This document shows positions 42,062-51,012 of a stretch of DNA of 64,000 nt, one piece after another. The notes below the pieces were generated by a model that saw only the letters and a program-made list of their open reading frames with translations, was not told the DNA's origin and did no database searches. This stretch comes from Gillisella vitis (GTDB lineage: Bacteria > Pseudomonadota > Alphaproteobacteria > Rhizobiales > Rhizobiaceae): assembly GCF_001541345.2 (NCBI RefSeq), contig NZ_LMVL02000004.1, positions 372,001 to 436,000 of the forward strand. Direction: 5' to 3'. Within the stretch, counting starts at the first letter, position 1; every line of letters starts with the position of its first letter. A program made the translations under genes and the position numbers.

Positions 42062-43039
42062 TCACCCAACCAACCCCAACAACTCCCGCGCCGCCGCCTC
42101 GTCCGTAATCAGCGTGTTGCACCCGATGCGGCGCATGGTGGCGCGGATGGCGATGGCGCGGTGGGCGCCGCCGGAGGCGATGACGATGTGCCTGGCTTTT
42201 TTCAGCGTGTCGAGATCAACCGACATCACCCGCTCATTGATCGGGTGGGAGACCGAGCGTCCCTCGGCATCGAGGAAGTTGAACATGGTATCGCAGACAC
42301 AGCCTGCCTCGATCAGTTCGTTCAGCGTGGCGCGGCTGATGAAGCCTTCCGACAGCGAGGTGGATTGCGGGCGGATATCGCCGCAGGAGACCACGGCGAG
42401 GTCGAGATTTTCGGCGAGGTCATAGAGGGTTTTCAACCCGCAATCCTCAATCAGCGCCCGTTTGGTGGCGACGCTATCGACCAGCAGCGGGGCCAAAAAC
42501 ATATAGCATTCCGCCCCGAGCTGGCTGGCGAGCCGCCATGTATAGTCGATAGGATTGGTCTGGTGAACGGCGACAATGCCGCCCAGCAGCGAGACAACCT
42601 TGCAGTTTTCCCGGCGCGGCGGGCGAAAACCGGCCAGCGACGCCGTCATGGTGCGGCCCCAGCCGACGCCGATGGTGGCATTATCAGTCACCACCTCGGT
42701 CAGAAACTGGCCAAGCGCCAGACCGACGGCGCGGGCGATGCCTTCGGCGTCCTGCCCGGCAGAGGACGGCACGACCACAGCCTCATCCAGGCCGAAGGTT
42801 TTTTCCAGCTTCACGGCCAGTTCGACGCAATCGTCTATGCCCTCAGCAATCCAGATCTGTACTTCGGAGCGCTTCAAAGCCTCATCCAGCAGCCGGATCA
42901 CCGTCGAGCGGCTGATGCCGAGGCGTTCGGCCACATCCTTCTGGGTCAGGCCCTGATTATAATAGAGCCAGGCAGCCCGAAGCCGCAGCGATGCCGCTTC
43001 CGAATAGCTGCTCTGGGTCTCCCGGCGAAGCTTGACCAC
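42062..43039 (-). CDS. SorC/DeoR-type sugar-binding transcriptional regulator
   Basis: A 325-residue regulator of the SorC family. The N-terminal helix-turn-helix reads 'YYNQGLTQKDVAERLGISRS' and the C-terminal domain is the sugar-phosphate-isomerase-like SorC effector domain ('NATIGVGWGRTMTASLAGF', 'CKVVSLLGGI', 'DLAVVSCGDIRPQST', 'GRSVSHPINERVMSVDLDTL', 'HIVIASGGAHRAIAIRATMR'). The start is GTG at 43039. It is divergent from transaldolase; an inverted repeat between them is the likely operator. The ligand is probably a phosphorylated sugar. Confidence 0.9.
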   Translation of the reverse strand: MVKLRRETQSSYSEAASLRLRAAWLYYNQGLTQKDVAERLGISRSTVIRLLDEALKRSEVQIWIAEGIDDCVELAVKLEKTFGLDEAVVVPSSAGQDAEGIARAVGLALGQFLTEVVTDNATIGVGWGRTMTASLAGFRPPRRENCKVVSLLGGIVAVHQTNPIDYTWRLASQLGAECYMFLAPLLVDSVATKRALIEDCGLKTLYDLAENLDLAVVSCGDIRPQSTSLSEGFISRATLNELIEAGCVCDTMFNFLDAEGRSVSHPINERVMSVDLDTLKKARHIVIASGGAHRAIAIRATMRRIGCNTLITDEAAARELLGLVG

Positions 43040-43089
43040 GATGCGAATTGTCCCCTGTTTTTAGTCTCCTGACTATCGCAAGCCATGCA

Positions 43090-43117
43090 ACATTTGTCAA
43101 ATCCAACAGACAAATGT
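43090..43117. promoter_or_regulatory. Inverted repeat between the SorC regulator and tal
   Basis: ACATTTGTC and GACAAATGT are perfect 9-base arms separated by ten bases, 51 bases upstream of the regulator start. A TTGACT hexamer directly follows on the + strand. The site suits a SorC-type regulator controlling itself and possibly transaldolase. Confidence 0.65.
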
Positions 43118-43250
43118 CTTGACTTAATGCCCCTCCATAACGATATTCAGATCAAAGGACAGAGGATATGGTCCCCAAGTCGCAAAGACGTGTTGGAACG
43201 CAAATGCCCGTCCAGTGTTCATTTGATATGTGACATGAAGGAATTGCCTG

Positions 43251-44207
43251 ATGACTTCGAAACTCGAACAGCTTCGCGCCATGACCACGGTTGTCGCCGA
43301 TACCGGTGACATTGAGGCCGTAACCCGCCTGAAGCCGGTGGATTGCACCACCAACCCGACCATCGTGCTGAAGGCCTTGGGCACCGACATGTTTGCCGAT
43401 GCCTTCGAAGAAGCGATCAAATGGGGCAAGGCCAAGGGCGGCGCCTCTGATGCCGTGACCGAGGCTATCGCCGACCGGCTGGCGATTTCGGTTGGTGCAG
43501 CGCTTGCCAAGATCGTTCCGGGCCGGGTCTCGACCGAAGTGGATGCCGATCTGTCCTTCGATACGCAGGCCTCGCTCAACAAGGCGCGGGCCATCATTGC
43601 CCAGTACAAGGAGCGCGGCATCGAGAAGGATCGCATCCTGATCAAGCTCGCCTCCACCTGGGAAGGCATTCGCGCCGCCGAAGTGCTGCAAAAGGAAGGC
43701 ATTGATTGCAACCTGACCCTGCTGTTTTCCAAGGCTCAGGCGATTGCCTGCGCCGAAGCCAAGGTGTTCCTGATCTCGCCCTTCGTTGGCCGCATTCTGG
43801 ATTGGTACAAAAAAACGACCGGTGAAAACTACACCTCTGAGACTGATCCCGGTGTGGTGTCGGTGCGCCAGATCTATAATTTCTACAAGGTCAACGGCAT
43901 CGAAACCATCGTCATGGGCGCGTCTTTCCGCAATGCGGGCGAGATCGAAGCGCTTGCCGGTTGCGACCGGTTGACGATCAGCCCGGCGCTGCTGGACGAG
44001 CTGGATGCCGCAACCGGCGATCTGCCGCGGGTGCTGTCACCTGAAAAGACCACGCCTGATCCGCTGGTGTCGCTGGATGAAAAGGCGTTCCGTTGGGCTT
44101 TGAATGAAGACCCGATGGCCACCGAAAAGCTGTCGGAAGGCATCCGTTCCTTCGCCAAGGATCTCGCCACCCTGCGCGGCATGATTGCAAAGAAACTCGA
44201 AGCCTGA
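43251..44207 (+). CDS. tal: Transaldolase
   Basis: A 318-residue TalB-type transaldolase of the non-oxidative pentose phosphate pathway, moving a dihydroxyacetone unit from sedoheptulose 7-phosphate to glyceraldehyde 3-phosphate. The Schiff-base Lys lies in '[20 protein letters not shown]' (about residue 130); '[13 protein letters not shown]' near the N-terminus and '[19 protein letters not shown]' are family signatures. '[19 protein letters not shown]' marks the C-terminal half. AAGGA precedes the start. Followed by a strong terminator; transcribed away from a SorC regulator. Links to the xylose genes through xylulose 5-phosphate metabolism. Confidence 0.95.
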   Translation: MTSKLEQLRAMTTVVADTGDIEAVTRLKPVDCTTNPTIVLKALGTDMFADAFEEAIKWGKAKGGASDAVTEAIADRLAISVGAALAKIVPGRVSTEVDADLSFDTQASLNKARAIIAQYKERGIEKDRILIKLASTWEGIRAAEVLQKEGIDCNLTLLFSKAQAIACAEAKVFLISPFVGRILDWYKKTTGENYTSETDPGVVSVRQIYNFYKVNGIETIVMGASFRNAGEIEALAGCDRLTISPALLDELDAATGDLPRVLSPEKTTPDPLVSLDEKAFRWALNEDPMATEKLSEGIRSFAKDLATLRGMIAKKLEA

Positions 44208-44223
44208 TTTCGATCGTCTCTAA

Positions 44224-44255
44224 AAAAAGGGCGCGGCAAAGGCTGCGCCCTTTTT
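44224..44255 (+). terminator. Intrinsic terminator after tal
   Basis: GGGCGC and GCGCCC, extended by A5 and T5 tracts on either side, form a long stem ending in TTTTT, 17 bases after the tal stop. The A/T symmetry lets it also serve the convergent SH3 gene. Confidence 0.9.
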
Positions 44256-44270
44256 CGTGACCGCGAAACC

Positions 44271-44867
44271 TTACTCGCCGCTGTTGCCGCCCGCCCCGCC
44301 GCTATTACCGAAAGGGTTAGCATAGCCGCCGCCATTGTTCTGCCAGCCGGAACCTTGTCCGCCCTGGCCCCTGCCCTTCCCCCCGTTGCCTTGGCCGCCA
44401 TTGCCCTTGCCAATTGGTAGTTCAATCACCGGATCGACCGGCACGCCGCCAATCATTCCCGGCGGATCGCCACCGGTCTTGAGAACATAGCGTCCATCGA
44501 CCCATCCGCTGATGCGCGGACGGTCCACGGTGGCGATCCGGCACCAATAGCCGCCCCGGCTTTCCATGCAGTTCTGCATATCAACAGGCGTGCCTTCGGT
44601 CAGCGCATGAATGATGCGGAAATTCGGACCTGCACCCGACAGAACCGGCAATTGCTGGCCGGGCTTAAGGCCGGTGACGTGCCAGAGATAGGGATCGGGG
44701 AAATCCATTCCACCTGCTGTGCCATTCCCCTCGCCATTGATAGAGGGCGCCGGGATCACCGTCTGGCTGAATGCTGGCATGGCGGCAAGCGCCAGGAAAA
44801 CCGCCAGCACGCTGCGCCCCGCGATTGTGCGAGAAGGCCTGCGGCTGAGACTGGCTGCTTTAGGCAT
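44271..44867 (-). CDS. Exported SH3-domain protein with Gly-rich tail
   Basis: A 198-residue secreted protein. Signal peptide (residues about 1-35, 'VLAVFLALAAMPAFSQ'), then a bacterial SH3-like domain (about 60-130: 'LWHVTGLKPGQQLPVLSGAG', 'GTPVDMQNCMESRGGYWCRI', 'ISGWVDGRYV'). The C-terminal 45 residues consist almost only of Gly, Asn, Gln and Ser. Bacterial SH3 domains bind peptidoglycan or sit near the cell wall. The start at 44867 follows GGGAGA. The role is unknown. Confidence 0.8.
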   Translation of the reverse strand: MPKAASLSRRPSRTIAGRSVLAVFLALAAMPAFSQTVIPAPSINGEGNGTAGGMDFPDPYLWHVTGLKPGQQLPVLSGAGPNFRIIHALTEGTPVDMQNCMESRGGYWCRIATVDRPRISGWVDGRYVLKTGGDPPGMIGGVPVDPVIELPIGKGNGGQGNGGKGRGQGGQGSGWQNNGGGYANPFGNSGGAGGNSGE

Positions 44868-45158
44868 GACATTCTCCCTGTTGCTGGAAAGGCCTACTGG
44901 CCTTTCGGTGGTGATGCGCCACATTTTCACGGTCACGCAGTCTTACCCGACGATCCGTTAAATTCAGGTGGACACTCCGTTTTGGAGGGAGCGCCCCACG
45001 ACGTCACGAGGTTTATGATCGATTTCGACTATAAATAAGCTTCGGGCGTTGTTTTCGGTTCCCGAAGATGACAAGATACAGTCCTCGCGGTATTCGCGTT
45101 CCTCCCTTGCTTTCATGGCCTCGCCTCTCTTCGATGGCCCTTTTTTCCGTTTGTTGAC

Positions 45159-46067
45159 ATGATGAAATCGACTTCGCTTGGCTATGTCTTTGCTTTTGCC
45201 GCCTATACGGTGTTTTCCATGCAGGATGGCATTTCCAAGCATCTGGGCGATAGCTATTCGCCGGTCGTGGTCGCCACCGTGCGCTATTGGGCGTTTGCGA
45301 TCTTCGCACTCATTCTGGCCGCCCGCAGCCGCAATGGCCTGGTCGCAGCCGTCAAAACCAAACGACCTATCCTGCAAATCCTGCGGGGACTGTTGCTGGG
45401 CGCGCAGATCCTGGTGTCGATTGCTGCCTTTCACTATGTCGGGCTTGCCCAGTCGCAGGCGATCTTTGCCGCTGGGCCGATTTTCGTGGCGATGCTGTCG
45501 GTGCCGCTGTTGGGCGAACAGGTCGGCTGGCGACGCTGGACGGCGATCCTGGTCGGCATGCTCGGCGTGGTACTGATCCTTTCGCCGGGCTCAGGCAGTT
45601 TCAGCCTTATGGTCGTACTACCGCTGTTCTGCGCGCTATCAGGAGCTTTTTACGGCATTCTGACACGGCTGGTCAGCCGCGACGACCCGCCAGTCACCAG
45701 CTTTTTCTATATGTGCATGGTCGGCTTTGTCGGGGCCAATTGCATGGCACCATTTTTCTTAGCCCCCATTGCCAGACAGGATTGGTTCTGGATGCTGGCG
45801 CTGTGCTGCACCGGCATTGCCGGGCATTTTTCGCTGATCAAGGCCTATGAGCACTTGAATGCCGTGGTGCTGCAACCGATTGCCTATTACCAGCTGGTCT
45901 TGGGCTCGATTATCGCAGTCACCGTGTTTGGCGAAAGCCTGACCCACAATATGGTGCTGGGCTCGATCATCGTGGTGGGAGCGGGTCTGTTTACCGTGTG
46001 GCGCGAACAGGTGGTAGCACGGCGAAAAGCCCTTGAGGTTCAATCTATTGCAGAACCTGCTTCTTAA
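45159..46067 (+). CDS. EamA/DMT family transporter
   Basis: A 302-residue ten-helix inner-membrane protein with two EamA repeats. Typical signs are 'YVFAFAAYTVFSMQDGISKH' in helix 1, 'LGEQVGWRRWTAILVGMLGV' at the end of repeat one, and 'FGESLTHNMVLGSIIVVGAG' at the end of repeat two. The family exports amino acids, nucleobases or related metabolites; substrate not readable. Single gene; the ribosome-binding site is weak. Confidence 0.88.
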   Translation: MMKSTSLGYVFAFAAYTVFSMQDGISKHLGDSYSPVVVATVRYWAFAIFALILAARSRNGLVAAVKTKRPILQILRGLLLGAQILVSIAAFHYVGLAQSQAIFAAGPIFVAMLSVPLLGEQVGWRRWTAILVGMLGVVLILSPGSGSFSLMVVLPLFCALSGAFYGILTRLVSRDDPPVTSFFYMCMVGFVGANCMAPFFLAPIARQDWFWMLALCCTGIAGHFSLIKAYEHLNAVVLQPIAYYQLVLGSIIAVTVFGESLTHNMVLGSIIVVGAGLFTVWREQVVARRKALEVQSIAEPAS

Positions 46068-46193
46068 CTAAACTTCATACGGGAACTGATTACGCCCTTA
46101 TTAACCGTGGTTGAGAATATACGACGATAAAGAAAAACGAATATACCCAATTAAGCGTTCGGCAACAGGAAACTCCTAAAACAGAGGGGTGTT

Positions 46194-47483
46194 ATGCGTT
46201 GTGGAGTGGGCCATGGGATATCGTGTGTCGTGAAGCTATTGCCAGGCAAAATCCATTTGTCACGCAAGCTCCTGCTGATCGTCGGCGGCGTCGCGGTCCT
46301 GTGCGGCGCCACGGGTTCGGCTGCCGTCTATATCGGCCGTGATGCCCTGCTCGGGCCATCCTATAGCGAGGTCAACGGCCTGACCTGTATGGAACTGCAA
46401 TCGGCCACCATCAAGCGCAAGGACCGGCTGTGGGTGCGCAAATATGTCACCACGGACGCAACCGATGGCGTAACCCGCATCAAGACCGCGCTGCGCATCG
46501 CCAAATCCGTTGCAGAGACGGAAAAACCAGATCTCGTCCAGGTCGTCGTGCTCGATCAAAAGGGGCCAAAGGACCAGTCCGACATTCGTGGCCGCGCCAT
46601 TGGCGCAGATGTCATTTATATTCCCAATCCAGCCCAACTGGCCGAAACCGCGCAGATGCAGAGCCTGACGGCGCGCTATGTCGACAAACCGGCCAATGGC
46701 AATGGCGATTTTTACGGCGAGCGCGTGGAACTGCCGCTGGCTGACGCAAGCACCATGATGGCCAAGCTGACGGACACCGCCCCTTGCGAAAAGCCGGCCC
46801 TTGCCACGCCCGAAGGCGAAAGCAAGAAGGAAGGCGGCCACGCGAAAGAAGATGGACACGCCAAGGAAAAACCCAAGGACGGGCAGAGCTCGCATGGCGA
46901 GGCAGCGCATGGCGAGACGTCACATGGTGACGCGGCTCCAGCCGAGGGTCATGGCAGCGAAGCGCCAGCTGAGGAAAAGCCCGGCTTGATTGCCTCGCTT
47001 AAAGGCATGATTTTCGGCGCTGAAGAAAAACCGGCAACACCAGCACATGATGCAACCCCGGCTGCCGATGCAGCCTCTCTTGCCCATGCCCCCCCTCTTG
47101 CCCAAGCTGAGAAGGGCAGCCACTCCGACAGTGCAGCCGCTCCTCAGGCCAACGCCGACAAAGCGTCCACTCAACAGCAAAGTGTTGAACACGCAGGTAG
47201 CGAAAAGGCAGGAGAACCCGTTCCGGTCACCGCGGCCCCTGCCGCTGCATCTGCTGTGGCGGCGACATCGCCAGTGGCCGCAGCCGATCCGACGCCACAG
47301 GCCGTGGAAAGTAAGGCCGAGAGCAAGGGCTGGCTGAGTTCGATCAAAGCCATGGTCACAGGCGCAGATAAGCCGCCAGCAGAAACCGCCGCGAAACCCG
47401 AAGCGCAGAGCGATTCAAAACCGCTCGTGACCGAGTCCAGCTCCACGCCCTCGGTTCTCCCACGCGGTATTTCACTGCGATAG
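46194..47483 (+). CDS. Membrane-anchored Ala/His-rich protein of unknown function
   Basis: A 429-residue protein I do not recognise. A membrane helix (about residues 26-46) is followed by a conserved-looking globular part (about 55-205, 'LTCMELQSATIKRKDRLWVR', 'VVVLDQKGPKDQSDIRGRAI', with paired cysteines near its ends). The rest, about 220 residues, is low-complexity Ala, Lys, Glu, Pro and His ('HGEAAHGETSHGDAA'). Two related short helices are embedded in the tail: 'GLIASLKGMIFGAEEKP' (about 263) and 'GWLSSIKAMVTGADKPP' (about 380). GAGGGG precedes the ATG. The His clusters could bind metal; that is a guess. Confidence 0.7.
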   Translation: MRCGVGHGISCVVKLLPGKIHLSRKLLLIVGGVAVLCGATGSAAVYIGRDALLGPSYSEVNGLTCMELQSATIKRKDRLWVRKYVTTDATDGVTRIKTALRIAKSVAETEKPDLVQVVVLDQKGPKDQSDIRGRAIGADVIYIPNPAQLAETAQMQSLTARYVDKPANGNGDFYGERVELPLADASTMMAKLTDTAPCEKPALATPEGESKKEGGHAKEDGHAKEKPKDGQSSHGEAAHGETSHGDAAPAEGHGSEAPAEEKPGLIASLKGMIFGAEEKPATPAHDATPAADAASLAHAPPLAQAEKGSHSDSAAAPQANADKASTQQQSVEHAGSEKAGEPVPVTAAPAAASAVAATSPVAAADPTPQAVESKAESKGWLSSIKAMVTGADKPPAETAAKPEAQSDSKPLVTESSSTPSVLPRGISLR

Positions 47484-47504
47484 AGACACCAAAATTGCGC
47501 AAAA

Positions 47505-47540
47505 TAGCATCGCGCAGAAAACCCAATCGGCACGATGCTA
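47505..47540. terminator. Hairpin between the Ala/His-rich gene and lysS
   Basis: TAGCATCG and CGATGCTA pair over 8 bp with a 20-base loop between two convergent stop codons. It is the only inverted repeat in this gap. Confidence 0.4.
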
Positions 47541-47575
47541 TAGAGCTTTTCAGCCTCGCTGCTTGACCCCTGCGA

Positions 47576-49072
47576 TCAATCGACTTTGGCGCGCCGCGCC
47601 GGGAAGAGAATGATGTCACGGATCGACGGCGCATTGGTCAGCAGCATGATCAGGCGATCGACGCCGATGCCAAGTCCGCCTGCCGGTGGCATGCCCTGAT
47701 CGATGGCGTCGAGGAATTCGTCGTCGAGCTGCTTGTCTTTTTCGCCACGCGCATGGGCCTGTTCGAGCTGTTCAACCATACGCTTGCGCTGTTCTTCCGG
47801 GTCGTTCAACTCGGAAAACGCATTGCCGATTTCCCAGGCATTGCAATAGGTCTCAAACCGTTCGACCAGACGCGGCTCGCCCGGCACTTCCTTGGCGAAG
47901 GGCGAGATGTCCTTGGGGAAATGCGTCACATGGCTCGGCTGGATTAGCGTGCCCTCAACCTTTTCTTCAAAGATGAAGGACAGACATTCGCCCCAGGTCC
48001 AATCCTTTTCGACCGCAAACCCGGCAGCCTTGGCCGCCGCGCGGGCTTCCTCATCGGTCTTGATGGCCAGGAAATCGATGCCCGTGACGTCCTTGACGGC
48101 ATCCGGCATGGGAACGCGCTTGAACGGGCCTTTGAAGGAGATTTCCTTGTCACCAAAGGCAAATTCGGTCGAGCCATGAATGCGCATGGCAAGGTCGGCA
48201 AACAGTCGCTCGACCAGATCCATCACGTCTTCATAGTCTGCATAGGCCCAGTAGCATTCCATCATGGTGAATTCTGGATTGTGCCGGGTGGACACGCCTT
48301 CATTGCGGAAGTTGCGGTTGATTTCGAAAATCTTGTCGGCAAGGCCAGAGACAAGCGTGCGCTTCAGAAACAGCTCCGGCGCAATGCGCAGATACATATC
48401 CTGCTTCAGCGTGTTGTGATGGGTCTTGAACGGATCGGCAGACGCGCCGCCATAGACGGATTGCAGCATGGGGGTTTCCACCTCCATGAAGCCATCGTTT
48501 TCCATGAAACGGCGAATGCCGGAAACGATCTTGGAGCGCTGCTGGAAGCGCAGCTTGGATTCGTCATTGGTCAGAATGTCGAGATGGCGCTTGCGATAGC
48601 GCACTTCGATATCCGTGACGCCGTGATATTTCTCCGGCATCGGCAGCAAAGTCTTGGTCAGCATAGTGATGGTTTCAGCGTTGATGGTCAGCTCACCACG
48701 CTTGGTGCGGCGCACCTGACCGGTCACGCCAACAATGTCACCCAGATCGATCATCGGCAGCATGGCGCGGGCCGCTTCCGGTGTCATATCCTTGTGGCTG
48801 AAGATTTGGATCTTGCCGGAGGCATCGCGCAGGTCCATGAACATGCCGGAATTGCGCGAGGAATAAATGCGCCCGGCAACCGTAACCGTATCGCCCGATT
48901 CCGTATCCGGCGCCAGATCCGCATATTTTTCGGCCAGTTCAGCCGTGGTGGCGGTGCGATGGAAGTGAGCAGGATAGACATCGCCGATCTGCTGGCGCAG
49001 CAGCGCCAGTTTCTGGCGGCGCACCTCGGTGGCGTCGGAGGAAAGGGCGGTTTCGGTGTTTGCTTCGGTCAT
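47576..49072 (-). CDS. lysS: Lysyl-tRNA synthetase, class II
   Basis: A 498-residue class IIb aminoacyl-tRNA synthetase. The N-terminal OB-fold binds the anticodon ('VTVAGRIYSSRNSGMFMDLR'). Class II motif 2 is 'FRNEGVSTRHNPEFTMMECY', and motif 3 near the C-terminus is 'GLGIGVDRLIMLLTNAPSIR'. 'RKRHLDILTNDESKLRFQQR' leads into motif 1. The length and order match LysS. It lies 103 bases after gltX on the same strand, a pairing of two synthetases that suggests joint transcription. Confidence 0.96.
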   Translation of the reverse strand: MTEANTETALSSDATEVRRQKLALLRQQIGDVYPAHFHRTATTAELAEKYADLAPDTESGDTVTVAGRIYSSRNSGMFMDLRDASGKIQIFSHKDMTPEAARAMLPMIDLGDIVGVTGQVRRTKRGELTINAETITMLTKTLLPMPEKYHGVTDIEVRYRKRHLDILTNDESKLRFQQRSKIVSGIRRFMENDGFMEVETPMLQSVYGGASADPFKTHHNTLKQDMYLRIAPELFLKRTLVSGLADKIFEINRNFRNEGVSTRHNPEFTMMECYWAYADYEDVMDLVERLFADLAMRIHGSTEFAFGDKEISFKGPFKRVPMPDAVKDVTGIDFLAIKTDEEARAAAKAAGFAVEKDWTWGECLSFIFEEKVEGTLIQPSHVTHFPKDISPFAKEVPGEPRLVERFETYCNAWEIGNAFSELNDPEEQRKRMVEQLEQAHARGEKDKQLDDEFLDAIDQGMPPAGGLGIGVDRLIMLLTNAPSIRDIILFPARRAKVD

Positions 49073-49175
49073 TGGTTCGCCTATCGGGCACGAAATTCTT
49101 GGATCAATTGTGGAGCATAGCGGCTGAAAACGGCTATGATAAGCCCTCCCTCATAAAGGGGGAGAGCTTTCGCTG

Positions 49176-50630
49176 TCAGGCAGCACCGGTTATGGAGGTC
49201 AAGACCTGAATGGCCACCTTGAGGCGCTGGCGCACCACGGAACGGCCCAGCAGCGCCATGCTGTCGAACAGCGGCAGCGACCGCTGGCTGCCGGAAACGG
49301 CAACGAAGAGCGGTGGGGTGACGACGCGCAGCTTCTTGGCCATCCGGTCGGCAATGGCCCGCAGCTCTTCCTCGATGGTTGTCACGTTCCATTCGAGGAT
49401 CTTTTCCAGATCAGCCTGAACGGTGGTGACGATCTCAAGCGTTTCCGCCGGGCTGGTCTTCAACCCGCCGAAGGAGGCGGGCGTCAAGCCAACGTCATTG
49501 GCCAGCAGGAAGCCTGCCAGCGGCGGCAATTCGCCAAGCTTGGTGATCCGGCTCTGGGCGAGCTTCAGGCCTTCGGTCAGCCGGTCGTTTTCGCTGGCCC
49601 AGGTCAGAACGCGGCCTAAGAATTCGTCCGGCGTCAGCTTTTCGCGCAGCCAGCGTCCGTTCAGCCAGTCGAGCTTCTGGATATCGAAGATTGCGCCCGC
49701 CTTGGAGAGATTGTCGGGGTCAAACTTGGCGATCAGCTCGTCCATGGTCAGCAGCTCTTCGCCTTCGGCGATCTGCATGAAGAACAGGCCAAGGAAGTTC
49801 ATCAGCGCTTCGGGCAGGTAGCCGAGTGCCGAATAATAAGAAATCGAGGTCGGGTTCTTGCGCTTCGACAGCTTGGATTTGTCGGCATTGCGCATCAGGC
49901 TGAGATGCATAAACACCGGCGGCTCAAGGCCGAGATATGTGTAGATCAGGATATGCTTCGGCACGGAGGCCAGCCATTCCTCGCCGCGCGCCACATGGGT
50001 GATCTTCATCAGATGGTCATCGACCACATTGGCCATGTGGTAGGTCGGCATGCCATCGGCCTTCAAGAGAACCTGCATGTCGACGCTTTCCCACGGGATC
50101 GACACGTCGCCATAAACGCCGTCATGGAAATCGCAGGAGCCTTCGGTCGGGATTTTCAGGCGCACGACATGCGGCTCGCCTGCAGCAACGCGGGCATCGA
50201 CTTCTTCCGCCTTCAAATGCAGGCAGAGACCGTCATAGCCGGGCGGCTTGCCCGCCGCGCGCTGCGCCTCGCGCATCTGATCCAGCCGGGCGGGCGTGCA
50301 GAAACAACGGAAGGCGTTGCCTTCAGCCACCATCTTGTCGACGAAGGGACGGTAAGTGTCCTTGCGCTCGGACTGACGGTAAGGACCGTAGGGACCACCG
50401 ACATCAGGACCTTCGGCCCAGGTCAGGCCGGTCCATTTCAGCGCGTCCAGCACCTTCTGCTCGAATTCCGCCGTCGAGCGGGTCGCATCGGTGTCTTCAA
50501 TGCGCAGAATGAATTCGCCGCCGTGTTTCTTGGCGAACAAATAGTTGAACAGCGCGATATAGGCTGTGCCGACATGGGGTTCGCCGGTGGGTGAAGGAGC
50601 GATACGGACGCGGACGCCGGAAGTGGTCAT
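49176..50630 (-). CDS. gltX: Glutamyl-tRNA synthetase
   Basis: A 484-residue class I synthetase. The HIGH-type motif is 'PSPTGEPHVGTAYIALFNYL' at the N-terminus, with ATP-site His followed by V-G-T. The KMSKS-type loop is 'KSKLSKRKNPTSI' (about residue 250), the K-L-S-K-R form usual for GluRS. The C-terminal anticodon-binding helical domain is complete. Many alphaproteobacteria have two GluRS copies, one sometimes charging tRNA-Gln for amidation; this window shows only one. A candidate stress-controlled sRNA lies upstream on the other strand. Confidence 0.95.
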   Translation of the reverse strand: MTTSGVRVRIAPSPTGEPHVGTAYIALFNYLFAKKHGGEFILRIEDTDATRSTAEFEQKVLDALKWTGLTWAEGPDVGGPYGPYRQSERKDTYRPFVDKMVAEGNAFRCFCTPARLDQMREAQRAAGKPPGYDGLCLHLKAEEVDARVAAGEPHVVRLKIPTEGSCDFHDGVYGDVSIPWESVDMQVLLKADGMPTYHMANVVDDHLMKITHVARGEEWLASVPKHILIYTYLGLEPPVFMHLSLMRNADKSKLSKRKNPTSISYYSALGYLPEALMNFLGLFFMQIAEGEELLTMDELIAKFDPDNLSKAGAIFDIQKLDWLNGRWLREKLTPDEFLGRVLTWASENDRLTEGLKLAQSRITKLGELPPLAGFLLANDVGLTPASFGGLKTSPAETLEIVTTVQADLEKILEWNVTTIEEELRAIADRMAKKLRVVTPPLFVAVSGSQRSLPLFDSMALLGRSVVRQRLKVAIQVLTSITGAA

Positions 50631-50872
50631 GATTTTTGCTCGTGGTCATGGAGGCGAGGATCGGGCAGAGCCAAGCCATCGCATTTTGATGATCTGGACG
50701 CGGTGAAAGCCACGCTCAAGGCAGGCTTCCAGCGATAATCCTTTGGCTGGCCTTAGGCCATATCTAAGGCCAAGCGTCAAGGAAAACCCAAGCTCCGGTG
50801 AGAACGCATGGTCCGGTGACAGGGGATCTTGAAAAAGGATCGCGAAAATAATTGAAAAATATCAGATTGGGC

Positions 50873-50897
50873 GGAACCATTTCCGATATCGCCCGTT
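50873..50897 (+). promoter_or_regulatory. EcfG (RpoE2)-type general-stress promoter
   Basis: GGAAC, sixteen bases, then CGTT. This matches the alphaproteobacterial EcfG/RpoE2 consensus (GGAAC-N16-17-CGTT) with no mismatch. It is in an intergenic region, on the + strand, pointing at the hairpin at 50955-50985 rather than at any annotated gene. Confidence 0.65.
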
Positions 50898-50903
50898 AGG
50901 AGT

Positions 50904-50988
50904 GCAGGAAAGCGGTTGTGAATCCCGCGAACCTAAAACCCCCGTCCCCCGCTTGAAAGCCTGCGTTCCGCCAACGCAGGCTTTCGGC
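50904..50988 (+). ncRNA. Candidate EcfG-controlled small RNA
   Basis: Between the EcfG-type promoter and a strong hairpin lie about 80 bases with no conventional gene. The transcript would start near 50904 and end after the hairpin. It contains a 12-codon GTG frame (50918-50956, peptide 'MNPANLKPPSPA') that could be a tiny ORF, but a regulatory RNA is the simpler reading. The ends are predicted from the promoter and hairpin only. Confidence 0.45.
50955..50985. terminator. Terminator hairpin after the sRNA candidate and the DASS gene
   Basis: GAAAGCCTGCGTT and AACGCAGGCTTTC form a perfect 13-bp stem with a five-base loop. It lies 28 bases after the stop of the minus-strand transporter gene and at the end of the + strand RNA candidate, so it can serve both. 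T tracts are short. Confidence 0.7.
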
Positions 50989-51012
50989 GTTTCGGGCTCT
51001 CCTCGACATTGA

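Larger units (their letters stand above)
50631..51012. other. 382-bp intergenic region with gltX promoter and sRNA candidate
   Basis: The left part must hold the gltX promoter on the minus strand. The right part holds, on the + strand, an EcfG-type promoter, a roughly 80-base transcribed region and a hairpin (separate entries). No longer reading frame is supported. Confidence 0.6.
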
